A DNA stretch of 64,000 bases from Tulasnella sp. 424. Lineage: Eukaryota; Basidiomycota; Agaricomycetes; Cantharellales; Tulasnellaceae. The stretch covers positions 1 through 64,000 of the forward strand of contig WSUB01000024.1 of assembly GCA_019633425.1 (NCBI GenBank), written 5' to 3'. Position numbers and translations under genes: made by a program. This document shows positions 21,810-31,603 of the stretch, in pieces. Position 1 is the first letter of the stretch. Every line of letters begins with the position of its first letter. The notes under the pieces were generated by a model. The model saw only the letters and a list, made by a program, of their open reading frames with translations, made no database searches and was not told the origin of the DNA.

Positions 21810-22138
21810 CAGGGCCGAAATCGACCTTTTAGTCAGACGAAAACGCGGCGAAAATCCTGGGAAGTGGCCCTCGCTTTAGGATATCACTTTTGTCAGGCGA
21901 TAAGGATCGGACTTTGTCGCCCACGTGTTTTGTGGGGCGAAAATGGTGACGAAAATCATGTCGGCGGCCAATCGGATCGCTTGCCGAGAGAGTTTTCGCC
22001 AGCATATTAACCTGACGAAAACATTCAGAGAAAGTAATGGAAAATTTTCGCCTGGTGAAAAGACGCGGCGAAAAGAGGGCCCACTTCCGACAGGTTTGGA
22101 CCCTTTTTGGCCGTACGAAAATCTCAAAATCGTCCCTG
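21810..22138. mobile_element. Palindromic MITE-like element with repeated CGAAAA motifs
   Basis: The ends are CAGGGCCGAAATCGA and the reverse of CAGGGACGATTTTGA, inverted repeats with some mismatches. Inside, GGAAGTGGCCCTC on the left pairs with GAGGGCCCACTTCC on the right. Motifs of the type GACGAAAA or GGCGAAAA occur at least eight times in both orientations, e.g. GTTTTCGCCAG facing CTGACGAAAAC at about 21990-22018. No protein is encoded. The CAGGG ends recall hAT-type ends, but flanking 8-bp duplications are not convincing. Confidence 0.6.
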
Positions 22139-22688
22139 TGTCTACAGGCTAGGGTACTCCGCGCAGGATTGTTGCACCGATTCCCACGCCTTTTTCCCAC
22201 CTCTCGCTTTGTCCTTCCTCTACTCTGTATTATTGCGTTTCTCTTTTCTTTCTGTGCCCCTCTTGCTCTTTCTTTCTACTTTGCTCTTTTCTCCCCGTGT
22301 TCGCTGCTTTTCGTCTTGCGTTCCCTCTAAAATCCCAACTCTATTTTTACACGCGGTGCCCCTATTTGTTCCCACTGGTATTCACCCCCAAACAAATACC
22401 GCTCGGCGAGTATTTGAATCGTGGTCTTACTCACTGAGGCATTTTTATCATTACCGTCCAAGACATTGTTTCACTGCTACTAAGTCAGGAGCTTTCTTTT
22501 ACGATTTGTATTACTCTGTTTCCGTATATGCGATAAGCAAAACGATGTAGGCATGAATCACTATATTGTTTTTGTCTATCGAACAGGGTTTGTAGAGCAA
22601 GAAAGGTCGAGGCGTCCGCAGGCTATGGGAATACCGCGCAGGCGGCGTTATCGATTATATGTATCCCCTTCGAAAATATGCCGGTATC

Positions 22689-22731
22689 ATAATGCCGCGG
22701 CCGCGGGTGACCCTTGGCCTGTCGACGATAC
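22689..22731 (+). repeat. 43-bp direct repeat, right copy
   Basis: Partner of 19693-19735, same orientation, followed by unrelated sequence. Confidence 0.75.
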
Positions 22732-23269
22732 TTTTGTTCTCGTCTAAGCTGTATTACTCGCAGCAGTTGAAACTGAATAACTATCCCTAGTACAGTTTGT
22801 CATGCGAAATTTGATGGTCAATAAAAGTCGTTATTACAAAGATACCAAACGGGCAGATATCGATACTACCAAAAAGAAGTAAATACACTCAGAAAGCAAG
22901 GGTCAGTGCGTGTAAAGGGAAGGACGGAATTCAAAAGGCAGAGAAAAAAATCGAAAAATATGAGAAAGAACAAGCGAGAGAGCAGTGGGATATCGATAAG
23001 AGATGTGAGATACAGAAGCAGAAAATGGGGAAACAAATAGGTGAGATCAGAGGCAGGGCATTGGCCGAGCGGGGTGAACGAACACGTGACAGGAGTGGTC
23101 AAAGCAAAGGCAGCAATCGAGCACGGGACAGGAGTCGAACACAAGTGAAGGCAGAAACACTCAAAGGAGGATTTGGGAAGAGTGGAGGTGCGTAGGAATT
23201 GGTGCAATACAGGTTTGACGACCCTTGCCTGTTCGTTTGAAATTTCGAAAATAGACGGTAGAGGCCAAG

Positions 23270-23525
23270 GGAATTGAAGGGCTGTGAGGCATGTTTGCCG
23301 AAATCAAATATAAGAAAAACCGTTGAGGTATTCCAAAGTAGCTACAGGAAGTCGAATTGTTCGCTTCGTCAAACTTCCGCGATCACCTCCTGCCAACTTT
23401 ATAGCCTACTACTCTCTGCTTTACGCTGAAGAGAAGTCGGCCTCGTCATGACTGGGCCTCATTAAGAGGAGCGTAATGGTTCTCGATCTGCCACATACGC
23501 CGAACCATCGCCATCGTACCTGGGG
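23270..23525. repeat. Repeat partner of 343-1060, inverted
   Basis: It matches the left-end region in reverse order and orientation but lacks the MFAP1 fragment found there, so it probably keeps the older arrangement. Confidence 0.5.
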
Positions 23526-24146
23526 GTATCCTAAATTCTAACGCATTACATGCTCATTGACGTCACTGCAGTGAGACGTCAAGGTGCGTGGCGGGGCAAC
23601 ACCCAGACACCCCGCTTACAACCAGTAGCTACAAAGAAAATGTCAATTGGATACAGTCAAGAGAGAGACATCACATATCAGCATCGAGTTTGTGCATAGT
23701 ATTTGGGTCCACCGTCGGTTCGAATGAGGCAAGGATAATTAACTCAAGGCACACGCTGAACTTTTTCGCTTTTTCAAACCTGGTCCGGAGTTTCCGGACC
23801 TTCCGCCTTGGGCGTCTTCAAAGATCAAGACCGTCGTTTTAAAGGACACGTCGCTCCTTCCCTAACTCCAAGACCGCAACGATCCTCAGTGTCGCCAGGC
23901 CACAGAAAATCAAGTTGAACCGGACCATGAGGGCCTCCCTCGATCCGGACAGAGACCATATCTCTCGAAGCGCGATATCACCCTTGGCGTATAAAGGGGG
24001 TCTGAGTGATATAGGCATGTCTCCATTAACTGAGATGCCCGGATTGGGACCACTACGACACCCAGCTACATCGCCAGCACGTTGCCCATAAAAAGAACGA
24101 TATAGAGGCGACGGACTTCGATAAGCACGAAAGCGGGGCTACAACT

Positions 24147-26079
24147 TTACAAAGCGTTGATAAGAGCAGTGTAAGCAGGCTTGGCTTGGAATTGAGCGTT
24201 GAAGAGGAGTGGGTTGTTGCTCGCCCTCCACGAGTCCTTGTCGGAGACACCCCAGGACTAGAAAGCAAATGGATGAGCTGCCTGTGAGAGTAGAGGAGTT
24301 GGCGGACACTTACAGTGATACCGACGCACTTGGGAACCTGGAGGCAAGCATTGGAGATGGCGAGATAGTCGTTGGCCGCGGCATTGATGATATCGAGCTC
24401 AGTGACCTGGGTTTTCACAGTGAAGAGTGAGATCACGCGTCGACAGAGTAAGAGAGATAACCAATACTTACAGCGACTGTTTGTTTCGGGTTACACGAGG
24501 CATTTCAAGATCGGAGTGCAGTACGAAGCAGGAAGCGTTCCGATGCGTTTTACAAGTATTGACAAATAGGGAGTAAAACATCAGCGCCGAAGCCGAAATA
24601 GGCTGCAAGAGCCTCACATACCTTCAGTAACAGGAGCACTGGCGAGCTTCTGCAATGCAGCAAGGAACCCTCCAGTCTGGCCGGCGGACAAATGGGCTAG
24701 GATGGGGAAGGGAGGTCAACATCCTGCTGGGTAATGTACCCAAGCTACGTACCCTGGGAGCCAATACCGTCAATGGGGATACCGGCATTGACCTTCTGGG
24801 TGACGAGGTTGACGAGGCCATTGACCTTGCTGTTGACGGAGTCAAGGTTGTAGTCTAGGGATAGTGGGATTCGAGTGAGCATGGATGCTATGCGAATTAC
24901 ATGGTAGGAGTTGACGTACCATTGATGTAGAGCTTGACGCTTGGATCAGCAGCACGAGCAGCATTGAAAGCAATATCGACGAAGGAGGTGCCGAGGACGT
25001 TGGAGAAGACAGATGAACGAGTGGTGCCATCCTCGTTGAACATCTCGTTGACGACGTCCCACTTGGCGATCTTGCCCTTGTAGCGTGTAACGAGAGTAGT
25101 AGCGTGGTTTTGAATGACAGTGGTCAAAGTGTTCCTGTCATTGATGGAAGAGACCCAGCCGGGGAGCTGTGAGTGCCACTGTGGATGGGCACAAGATTAA
25201 CCGCGTCAGCCCGTGGAGACTATTGGAATGGACGTATGACACGTACGACGAGAGTGTGGCCACGAATGAGCTTGCCGTTGGTAGTGGCAAAGTTGACGAG
25301 GTAGTCAGCCCCACCGAAGCTGAAACCATTCCTGCTGGGTTCGCTGAAAACACCAACCTGTCAGGAGCAAGTATTATGGCCATAACGATGAGGACGTACG
25401 TAGCATCCCATTTCATCGAGTTCTCAGGAGTGAGGGCACCGAAATCGTCCTTGACGACCTGGGCGCACGCAGCCTGGCCCAAAGTACCTTGATCACCGCA
25501 AGTACCCCAGTATTGCTTGCCATGTGACTTGTACTTGGTGTCCAACGAGTTGGAATTGACCTTCGTAGTTGTGGTGGCCGTGGTGGTAGTCGACGTAGTA
25601 GTGGTAGGAGGGGGGGTTGTCACGGTCGTGATGGGTGTGGTTGTCGTGGTCGTTGCGTCAGTCGTGGTCGTTGCATCAGTCGTGGTCGTTGTGGTGGTGG
25701 TAGTGGTGGTAGTGGTAGTGGTGGTGGTTGGGTTGCTGTTTCCGGGCAAGCACTATGTCCATTGCAAAGTATTCAAGCTATGCTCGAAGGGTTGCATGTT
25801 GCGACTCACCTGGCTGTACCATGGGTTACTAAAAACGCAAGTGGATCCGGCGACGCAAGTAGTCGCTGGAGGCCGTTTGAAGGATCAGCGATTCGGGATA
25901 CATCATGAAATGCAAATAACACTCACGTCCAGTCCAGTACATTCCACCGCATTGACCTATACGCACGACAGTATTAGGAAGGATGGGAGGATTCTGCCAC
26001 GGGAACACTTACCCCACACCTGTGACTGGGCATTGATGCCCATGGCAAGCAAGGTAACAAGAAGAGCTTCGGAGTACAT
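24147..26079 (-). CDS. GH10 endo-beta-1,4-xylanase with N-terminal CBM1, copy B
   Basis: Secreted xylanase, start ATG at 26079 ([18 protein letters not shown]). CBM1 reads [31 protein letters not shown]. The linker is long and almost pure Thr (TTTT and TDATTTT units, about 25560-25735), then the GH10 domain with [12 protein letters not shown], acid/base in KWDVVNEMF, nucleophile in VAVTELDI, and WGVSDKDSW; stop TAA at 24147. Introns lie at the same places as in the paralogues, including the 5-nt micro-exon at 24472-24476 (TCGCT). The [11 protein letters not shown] segment differs from the AIGDKNTL of the others. The left flank is shared with the other copies only from about 23755, so it arose through a different event from C and D. 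No disabling change is seen. Confidence 0.9.
24472..24476 (-). other. 5-nt micro-exon, xylanase B
   Basis: TCGCT between acceptor AACAG and donor GTAAGT. Same phase and same encoded Val-Ala as in the other three copies. Confidence 0.8.
25560..25735. repeat. GGT/ACC-type microsatellite coding the Thr linker of xylanase B
   Basis: Nearly uninterrupted Thr codons on the minus strand, with TDA interruptions. The plus strand therefore shows a false poly-Val open frame. Confidence 0.85.
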
Positions 26080-26180
26080 TTTTGATGCGATATCTGAGCT
26101 TGACAGAGACTGCGAGCTGGGGCTGACTTATGTGTCGCTCCAAATCGACCTCCAAAATGCTTGAGCTTTTATAATGCACG

Positions 26181-26195
26181 GTCGGTCAAACCGAC
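26181..26195. promoter_or_regulatory. Palindrome beside TATA box, xylanase B
   Basis: Perfect inverted repeat GTCGGT-CAA-ACCGAC, directly upstream (minus sense) of a TATAAAA box and about 100 bp before the ATG. Confidence 0.65.
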
Positions 26196-26602
26196 TTGCT
26201 CGCAACTGCTCAAGTCTCACTTCGTCGAGACATTATTACCCCTTCCGTACCCTCCCGGATCAACCTAATACGGTTTTGGGATGAGTTCCAAGAGGTTTTA
26301 TGGCGCGGGATTCGAGCATGGTCTTGGCCGAACCCTTCCGAGCAATGCGAGAAGACCAAGGAACGAAAATCTCTTGGCAAATTCGCAGGGTAGTGAATTT
26401 CTCCGTCATACAAAGAAGCACTCACTACAGTTGTCCCAGAGAATATTTCGCGTGCTTGAGGCTACACGTGAATGGTCCCGATCGCGCCGTAGTTATTCCT
26501 TGTTTCAGGAAGGCTGTCTCAGCCTCCAATCCTTGCTTACTCCGAGCTATCTGTTGGTGGTCATGAGTGCAATTACGCTCGAATCGCCAAATGGAGTCAA
26601 GT

Positions 26603-26985
26603 GATAGCGCAGTAGTTGAGGAATTTAGAGCGTAGAAGTGGAGACAAATGAATAGCTCGCCAAGCTTAATGACAGTGCTTGGCCTGCCGCCGGGCCGGGG
26701 CCAAACAGAGGCCGGGTACCTTCGGGCTTGTCTCTAACTAACGTAGTCAAACACGACACGTTAGGAGGTTTTTTTAACTTCGAATCAGGTTCAATGAGAG
26801 TGTTGGGGTCGATACGCAGGTGATGCGGATGATGCGGGTGTCGTCCGGTCCGTTGACGCGACGGTGTATTGAGCAACCGCCGTTGTGCCTGTTGCCGATG
26901 TATCTTGGGCCCAACCCTGTTGAAGGAGCCAGAGAAAAGGCAAAATTATTTGCGGTAGCGATGTTGTGTGTATTTTCTGTGCCAA
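26603..26985 (-). pseudogene. GH79 5' fragment 1
   Basis: It matches the start of the GH79 gene at 12165-12692. The first exon is recognisable (TSATGTTAVAQYTVASTD, compare TSATGTAAVAQYTVASTD), but the position of the start ATG reads ATCG. Parts of the second and third exons are missing or scrambled, and the gene stops at a sharp junction with xylanase B upstream DNA at about 26603. The catalytic exons are absent. Confidence 0.8.
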
Positions 26986-27774
26986 GGCCGAGAACTAGAA
27001 GGAGTGGAAGGGTAGGTCGGTGACCGATGGCCCATGGGTCGACTGTCGCGAAGGTTGTGAACTGGCGATGGGAAGAATGGGAATTACAAGCGCGTTCAGG
27101 ATGGCCACGAGTGGGGGGTTAAAAAGGAAGAAAGTCTTCAGGCTTTGACAAGAGTGCGATCACCGCACTGCGCTCGCGGCCGCGACGACTTGGCGGCCTT
27201 GGTCAAAACATTCGTCACTACCTTCCCACTTTTCCAACCCTTCCCCGAAGCTCCGGACCCTCCATTCTGGGCGGTCTCAAGGACAGAGACTGTCAATTTC
27301 AGGGTTACGTCAATCCTTCCCTGATTCCAAGACCGTGAACTGCATTCCTTCCAGCTTGGGTGCCCAACTTTTCATGATGTATTTTTCTCGCCGTATCCGA
27401 CATCGCCGATTGCTGTTACGAGCGAAAACTTCGCGTAGCACTCGAGCGGACACAGCTATTAGAGCAAAATGAGAGAGAAAGGTTCCCTTTAATAGGTTTG
27501 TTCCGGGTGGTCGGTAGCGCATTCGTTGGCGGCAGCTTTGTCGAAGCGAACCGTGGGAGTAGTCTTCTCTCGACCCAGACAAAATACCGACTCATTCCTG
27601 GAAGTACGATATTACCTTTGACATACAGAATTGATCTTAGTGACATGGACGTACCCTCAGTAGCCGGGATGCCCGAATTGCGAATGCAATGGCACCCGGC
27701 TCCACCATGAGCACATGAATAGAACTACCCAGAGACACGGACTTTGATAAAGCACAAAAGCGCGGCTACAACTT

Positions 27775-29759
27775 TTACAAAGAGTTGATGAGAGCAGTGT
27801 AAGCGGGCTTGGGCTGGAATGAGGAGTTGAAGAGGAGTGGGTTGCTGCTCGCCCTCCACGAGTCCTTATCGGAGACACCCCAGACCTAGAAAGCAAACGG
27901 GTAAGCTGCCTGCAAGAGTAAAGGAGTTGGTAGACACTCACAGTAATACCAACGCACTTGGGAACCTGGAGGCAAGCGCTGGAGATGGCGAGATAGTCGG
28001 CAGACGCGGCATTGACGATATCAAGCTCAGTGACCTGTGTTTCGCAGTAATGAATAAGATCACGCGTCCACAGCGTAAAAGAGGTAAACGAATACTTACG
28101 GCGACTATTTATTTCAGGGCACCCGAAGTATTTTGAGATTAGAGAGCAATAAGAATGCGGAAGCATTTCGATCCGTTTGGGAAGTATTGGCAAATAGGTA
28201 GCGAAGGATCAGCGCCAAGCCGAAATTTATTGTAAGAACTCTCTCGTACCTTCAGTGACGGGAGTGCTAGCAAGCTTCTGCAATGCAGCAAGGAATCCTG
28301 AAGTCTGACCGGCGGACAAATGGCCTAGGATAGGAAGGGAGAAGGTCAAGATCCTGCTAGAGGATGTACCCAAGCTACCTACCCTGAGAACCAATACCGT
28401 CAATCGGGACACCAGCGTTGACCTTCTGGGTGACAAGGGTGACGAGGCCGTTGAGCTTGCTGCCGACGGAGTCAAGATTGTAGTCTGGGGATAGGTGGTA
28501 TCTGAGTGAGCATGAATGCTATGCGAACCACGTGGTATGAGCTGACGCACCATTGATGTAAAGCTTGGCGCTCGGATCAGCAGCACGAGCAGCGTTGAAA
28601 GCAATATCGACGAAGGTGGTGCCGAGGAGGTTGGAGAAGACGGATGAACGAACGGTGCCATCCTCGTTGAACATCTCGTTGACGACGTCCCATTTGGCGA
28701 GCTTGCCCTTGTAGCGTGTAACGAGAGTAGTGGCGTGGTTCTGGATGACGGTAGTCAAAGTGTTCTTGTCGCCGATGGCAGAGACCCAGCTGGGGAGCTG
28801 CGAGTGCCACTGTGGACGGGGTTGCAAGGTTAACGCTTTCAGCCTGCGGAGAGTATCGAAAAAGATGTATGCCACGTACGACGAGATTGTGGCCACGAAC
28901 GAGCTTGCCGTTGGTAGTGGCAAAGTTGACTAGGTAGTCGGCGCCACCGAAGCTGAAACTACCCCTGCTGGGTTCGCTGAAAACACCAACCTGTCAGGAG
29001 CAAGTATGTGACCATAACGACGAGGACGTACGTAGCATCCCATTTCATCGAGTTCTCAGGGGTGAGGGCACCGAAATCGTCCTTGACAACCTGGGCGCAC
29101 TGGGCCTGGCCCAAGGTACCTTGATCACCGCAAGTACCCCAGTATTGCTTGCCATGTGACTTGTACTTGGTGTCCAACGAGTTGGAATTGACCTTCGTAG
29201 TTGTGGTGGCCGTGGTGGTAGTCGACGTAGTAGTGGTGGTAGGGGGGCTTGTCACGGTCGTGAAGGGTGTGGTGGTCGTGGTAGTTGCGTCAGTCGTGGT
29301 CGTTGCATCAGTCGTGGTCGTCGCATCAGTCGTGGTTGTTGCATCAGTCGTGGTCGTTGTGGTAGTGGTAGTGGTGGTGGTGGTGGTGGTGGTGGTGGTG
29401 GTTGGGTTGTTGTTTCCGGGCAAGCACTATGCCAAGTACAAAGTATTCAAGCTATGCTCGAAGGGTTGCATGTTGCGACTCACCTGGCTGTACCATGGGT
29501 TGCTATAAACGCAGGTGGTTCCGGCGACGCAAGTAGTCGCTGGAGGCCGTTTGAAGGATCAGCGATTCGGGGATACATCATGAAATGCAGATAATACTCA
29601 CGTCCAGTGTAGTACGGTGCCATTCCACCGCACTGACCTATACGCACGGCAGTATTAGGAAGGATGGGAGGATTCTGCCACGGAACACTTACCCCACACC
29701 TGTGCCTGGGCATTGATGCTGATAGCGAGCAAGGCAGCAATAAGAGCTTCGGAGTACAT
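27775..29759 (-). CDS. GH10 endo-beta-1,4-xylanase with N-terminal CBM1, copy C
   Basis: Secreted xylanase, start ATG at 29759 ([18 protein letters not shown]). The CBM1 is altered: [11 protein letters not shown] has two extra residues and Tyr where the paralogues have a binding-face Trp (QGWNG, MYWTG, QQWTG). The Thr linker is the longest of the four, with TDATTTT units. The GH10 domain is complete, with [12 protein letters not shown], acid/base in KWDVVNEMF, nucleophile in VAVTELDI and WGVSDKDSW; stop at 27775. The introns around the micro-exon are 28105-28259 and 28035-28099. The catalytic exons are almost identical to copy D, so these two separated recently. It is flanked on both sides by GH79 fragments. 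Confidence 0.9.
28100..28104 (-). other. 5-nt micro-exon, xylanase C
   Basis: TCGCC between acceptor AATAG and donor GTAAGT. Flanking introns are 155 and 65 nt long. Confidence 0.8.
29195..29405. repeat. Microsatellite coding the Thr linker of xylanase C
   Basis: Minus-strand Thr codons with four spaced TDA units, longer than in copy B. Length differs strongly between the four copies. Confidence 0.85.
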
Positions 29760-29858
29760 TTTGATGTTGTATCTGAGTGTAGCTGAGACTGCGAGCAGAT
29801 GCTGACTTATGAGTTGCTCCAAAACGACCTCCCGAACTCTTGACGTTTTATACTTGCG

Positions 29859-29873
29859 GTCGGTCAAACCGAC
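29859..29873. promoter_or_regulatory. Palindrome beside TATA box, xylanase C
   Basis: Perfect GTCGGT-CAA-ACCGAC next to a TATAAAA box on the minus strand. Confidence 0.65.
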
Positions 29874-30279
29874 TTGATCACACTGTTCAATTCTCACTTC
29901 GTCAAGACATTATTACCCCGTCTGGACTCTCTTGGGTCAGATGAATGCCGTTTGCAAATGACTTTTAAGAGAGTTTACGGCCCGCGACGGTTACTTAGTC
30001 TTGGCCGAACTATTCTGAGCAATCCAAGAAAACCAAGGAACGAAGGTGTCTTGGCGAATTAGCCGTTAGAAGGTTTCTCCTGCAAAACAGAAGCACTCAC
30101 TACAGTTCTCTGAGAGAATCTTTCGCGCGCATGGGGCCGCATGTGGGTGGTGCCGATCGTGCCCGTAGTTATTCCTTGTTTCAGGAAGGCTGTCTCAGCC
30201 TCCAATCATCGCTTGCTCCGAGCCATCTTTTGATGGTCATGAGTGCAATCACGCTCGAATTGCCCAATGGAGTGAAGTG

Positions 30280-30815
30280 ATAGCGCAGTAGCTGAGGAGG
30301 TCAGAGCGTAGAGGTGGAGAAAAATGAATAGCTCGCCAAGGTTAATGACGTGCTTGGCCTGCCGCCGGGCCCCGGCCAAACATAGGCCGGGTACCTTCGG
30401 GCAGTCTTCGGGCTTGTCTCTAACTGACGTAGGCAAACACGACTGTTAGGAGATTTTTTACTTCTAATCAGGGCGTTTAGTACTTATTGCAACCGAGCAC
30501 TGGATGGAAAACCCGAGGAGAGTCCCTCCCTCTTGATGATAGCACGTTCGTAATCCTATCACTCAGCCCCGTTTGCTGGGACGCGGCTTACGACTGGGTT
30601 CCCCATTCCCGCCATTCCACCATCGTAAAATTCAATGAGAGTGTTGGGGTTGATCCGCACGTGATGCGGGTGGTATGAGTGCCGTTCGGTCCGGTGACGC
30701 GACGGTGTACTCAACAATCGCCATTGTGCCTGTTGCCGATGTACGTTGGCCCAACACTGTTGAAAAAGCTAGAGAAAGAGCCGCGATTATTTGCGGTAGC
30801 GATTATATTTGTCTT
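30280..30815 (-). pseudogene. GH79 5' fragment 2
   Basis: Better preserved than fragment 1. It spans the first exon, the intron and parts of exons two and three of the GH79 gene (matching about 12165-12692), but the start codon position reads ATCG and frameshifts are present. It ends at the same point inside GH79 as fragment 1 and is joined to the same place upstream of a xylanase (C). Catalytic exons are absent. Confidence 0.8.
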
Positions 30816-31603
30816 TACCGTGCTAAGGCTGAGAACTAGAAGGAGTGGAAGGGGAGGTCGGTGAAGGATGGTCCATGGGTCGACTGTCGCGAAGGGTGTG
30901 AGCTGGCAATGGGAAGAACAAGCGCGTTCGGAATGGTCATGAAAGAAAGGGGGGGGGGGGGGTTTAAAAGGAAGAAATTACTTGAGACTTTGACAAGAGT
31001 GCGGTCAGAGCACTGCGCACGCGGCCGCGACGACTGGGCGGCCTTGATCAAAACATTCGTCACCCGTACCCTCCCACTTGTCCAACCCTTCCCCTAAACT
31101 CCGGACCCTCCATTTCGGGCCGCATCAAGGACCGAGACTGTCAATTTAAGGGGTACGTCGATCCTTCCCTAATTCCAAGACCGTGAAATGCTTTCCTTCT
31201 AGCCTTGGGCAACTTTTCATGGTGCGTTTTTCTCGTCGTATCCGACATCCTCGAGTGCCGTTACTGGCGAAACTTCGGGTAGCAGTGGAGCGGACACAGT
31301 TATTAAAGCAGAACGAGAGAGAAAGGTTCGCTTTAATAGCTTGTTTCAGATGATCGGTATCGCATTTGTTAGCGGCAGCTTTGTCGAAGCGAACCGCGGG
31401 AGTAGTCCTCTCTCAGACAAAAGACCGACTGATTCCTGGAAGTACGATATTACCTTTGACATACAGAATTGATCTTAGCGTACCCTTAGTAGCCGGGATG
31501 CCCGAATTGCGAATGCGATGACACCCGGCTCACCACCGGCACATGAATAGAACTACCCAGAGACACGGACTTTCGATAAAGTGCAAAAGCGCAGCTCCAA
31601 CGT

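Larger units (their letters stand above)
22139..24146. other. Long gene-poor stretch between the dehydrogenase and xylanase B
   Basis: It holds the right copy of the 43-bp repeat (22689-22731), a purine-rich open frame of 126 codons (22815-23195, first ATG at 23025) with Lys/Glu/Arg-rich content and no recognisable family, the repeat partner of the left-end region (23270-23525), and from 23755 the duplicated 3' flank of the xylanases. I see no convincing gene. Confidence 0.55.

Noticed and set aside
21810..22138. hAT-type 8-bp target duplication around the CAGGG ends
   Set aside because: The flanks CACTCTCA and TGTCTACA do not match well enough; only the end motif recalls hAT.
25517..26164. 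Plus-strand open frame with a poly-valine stretch over xylanase B
   Set aside because: It is the reverse complement of the Thr-rich linker; the minus strand has the signal peptide, CBM1 and splice sites.
29149..29508. Plus-strand poly-valine open frame over xylanase C
   Set aside because: Same cause: a microsatellite coding Thr on the opposite strand.
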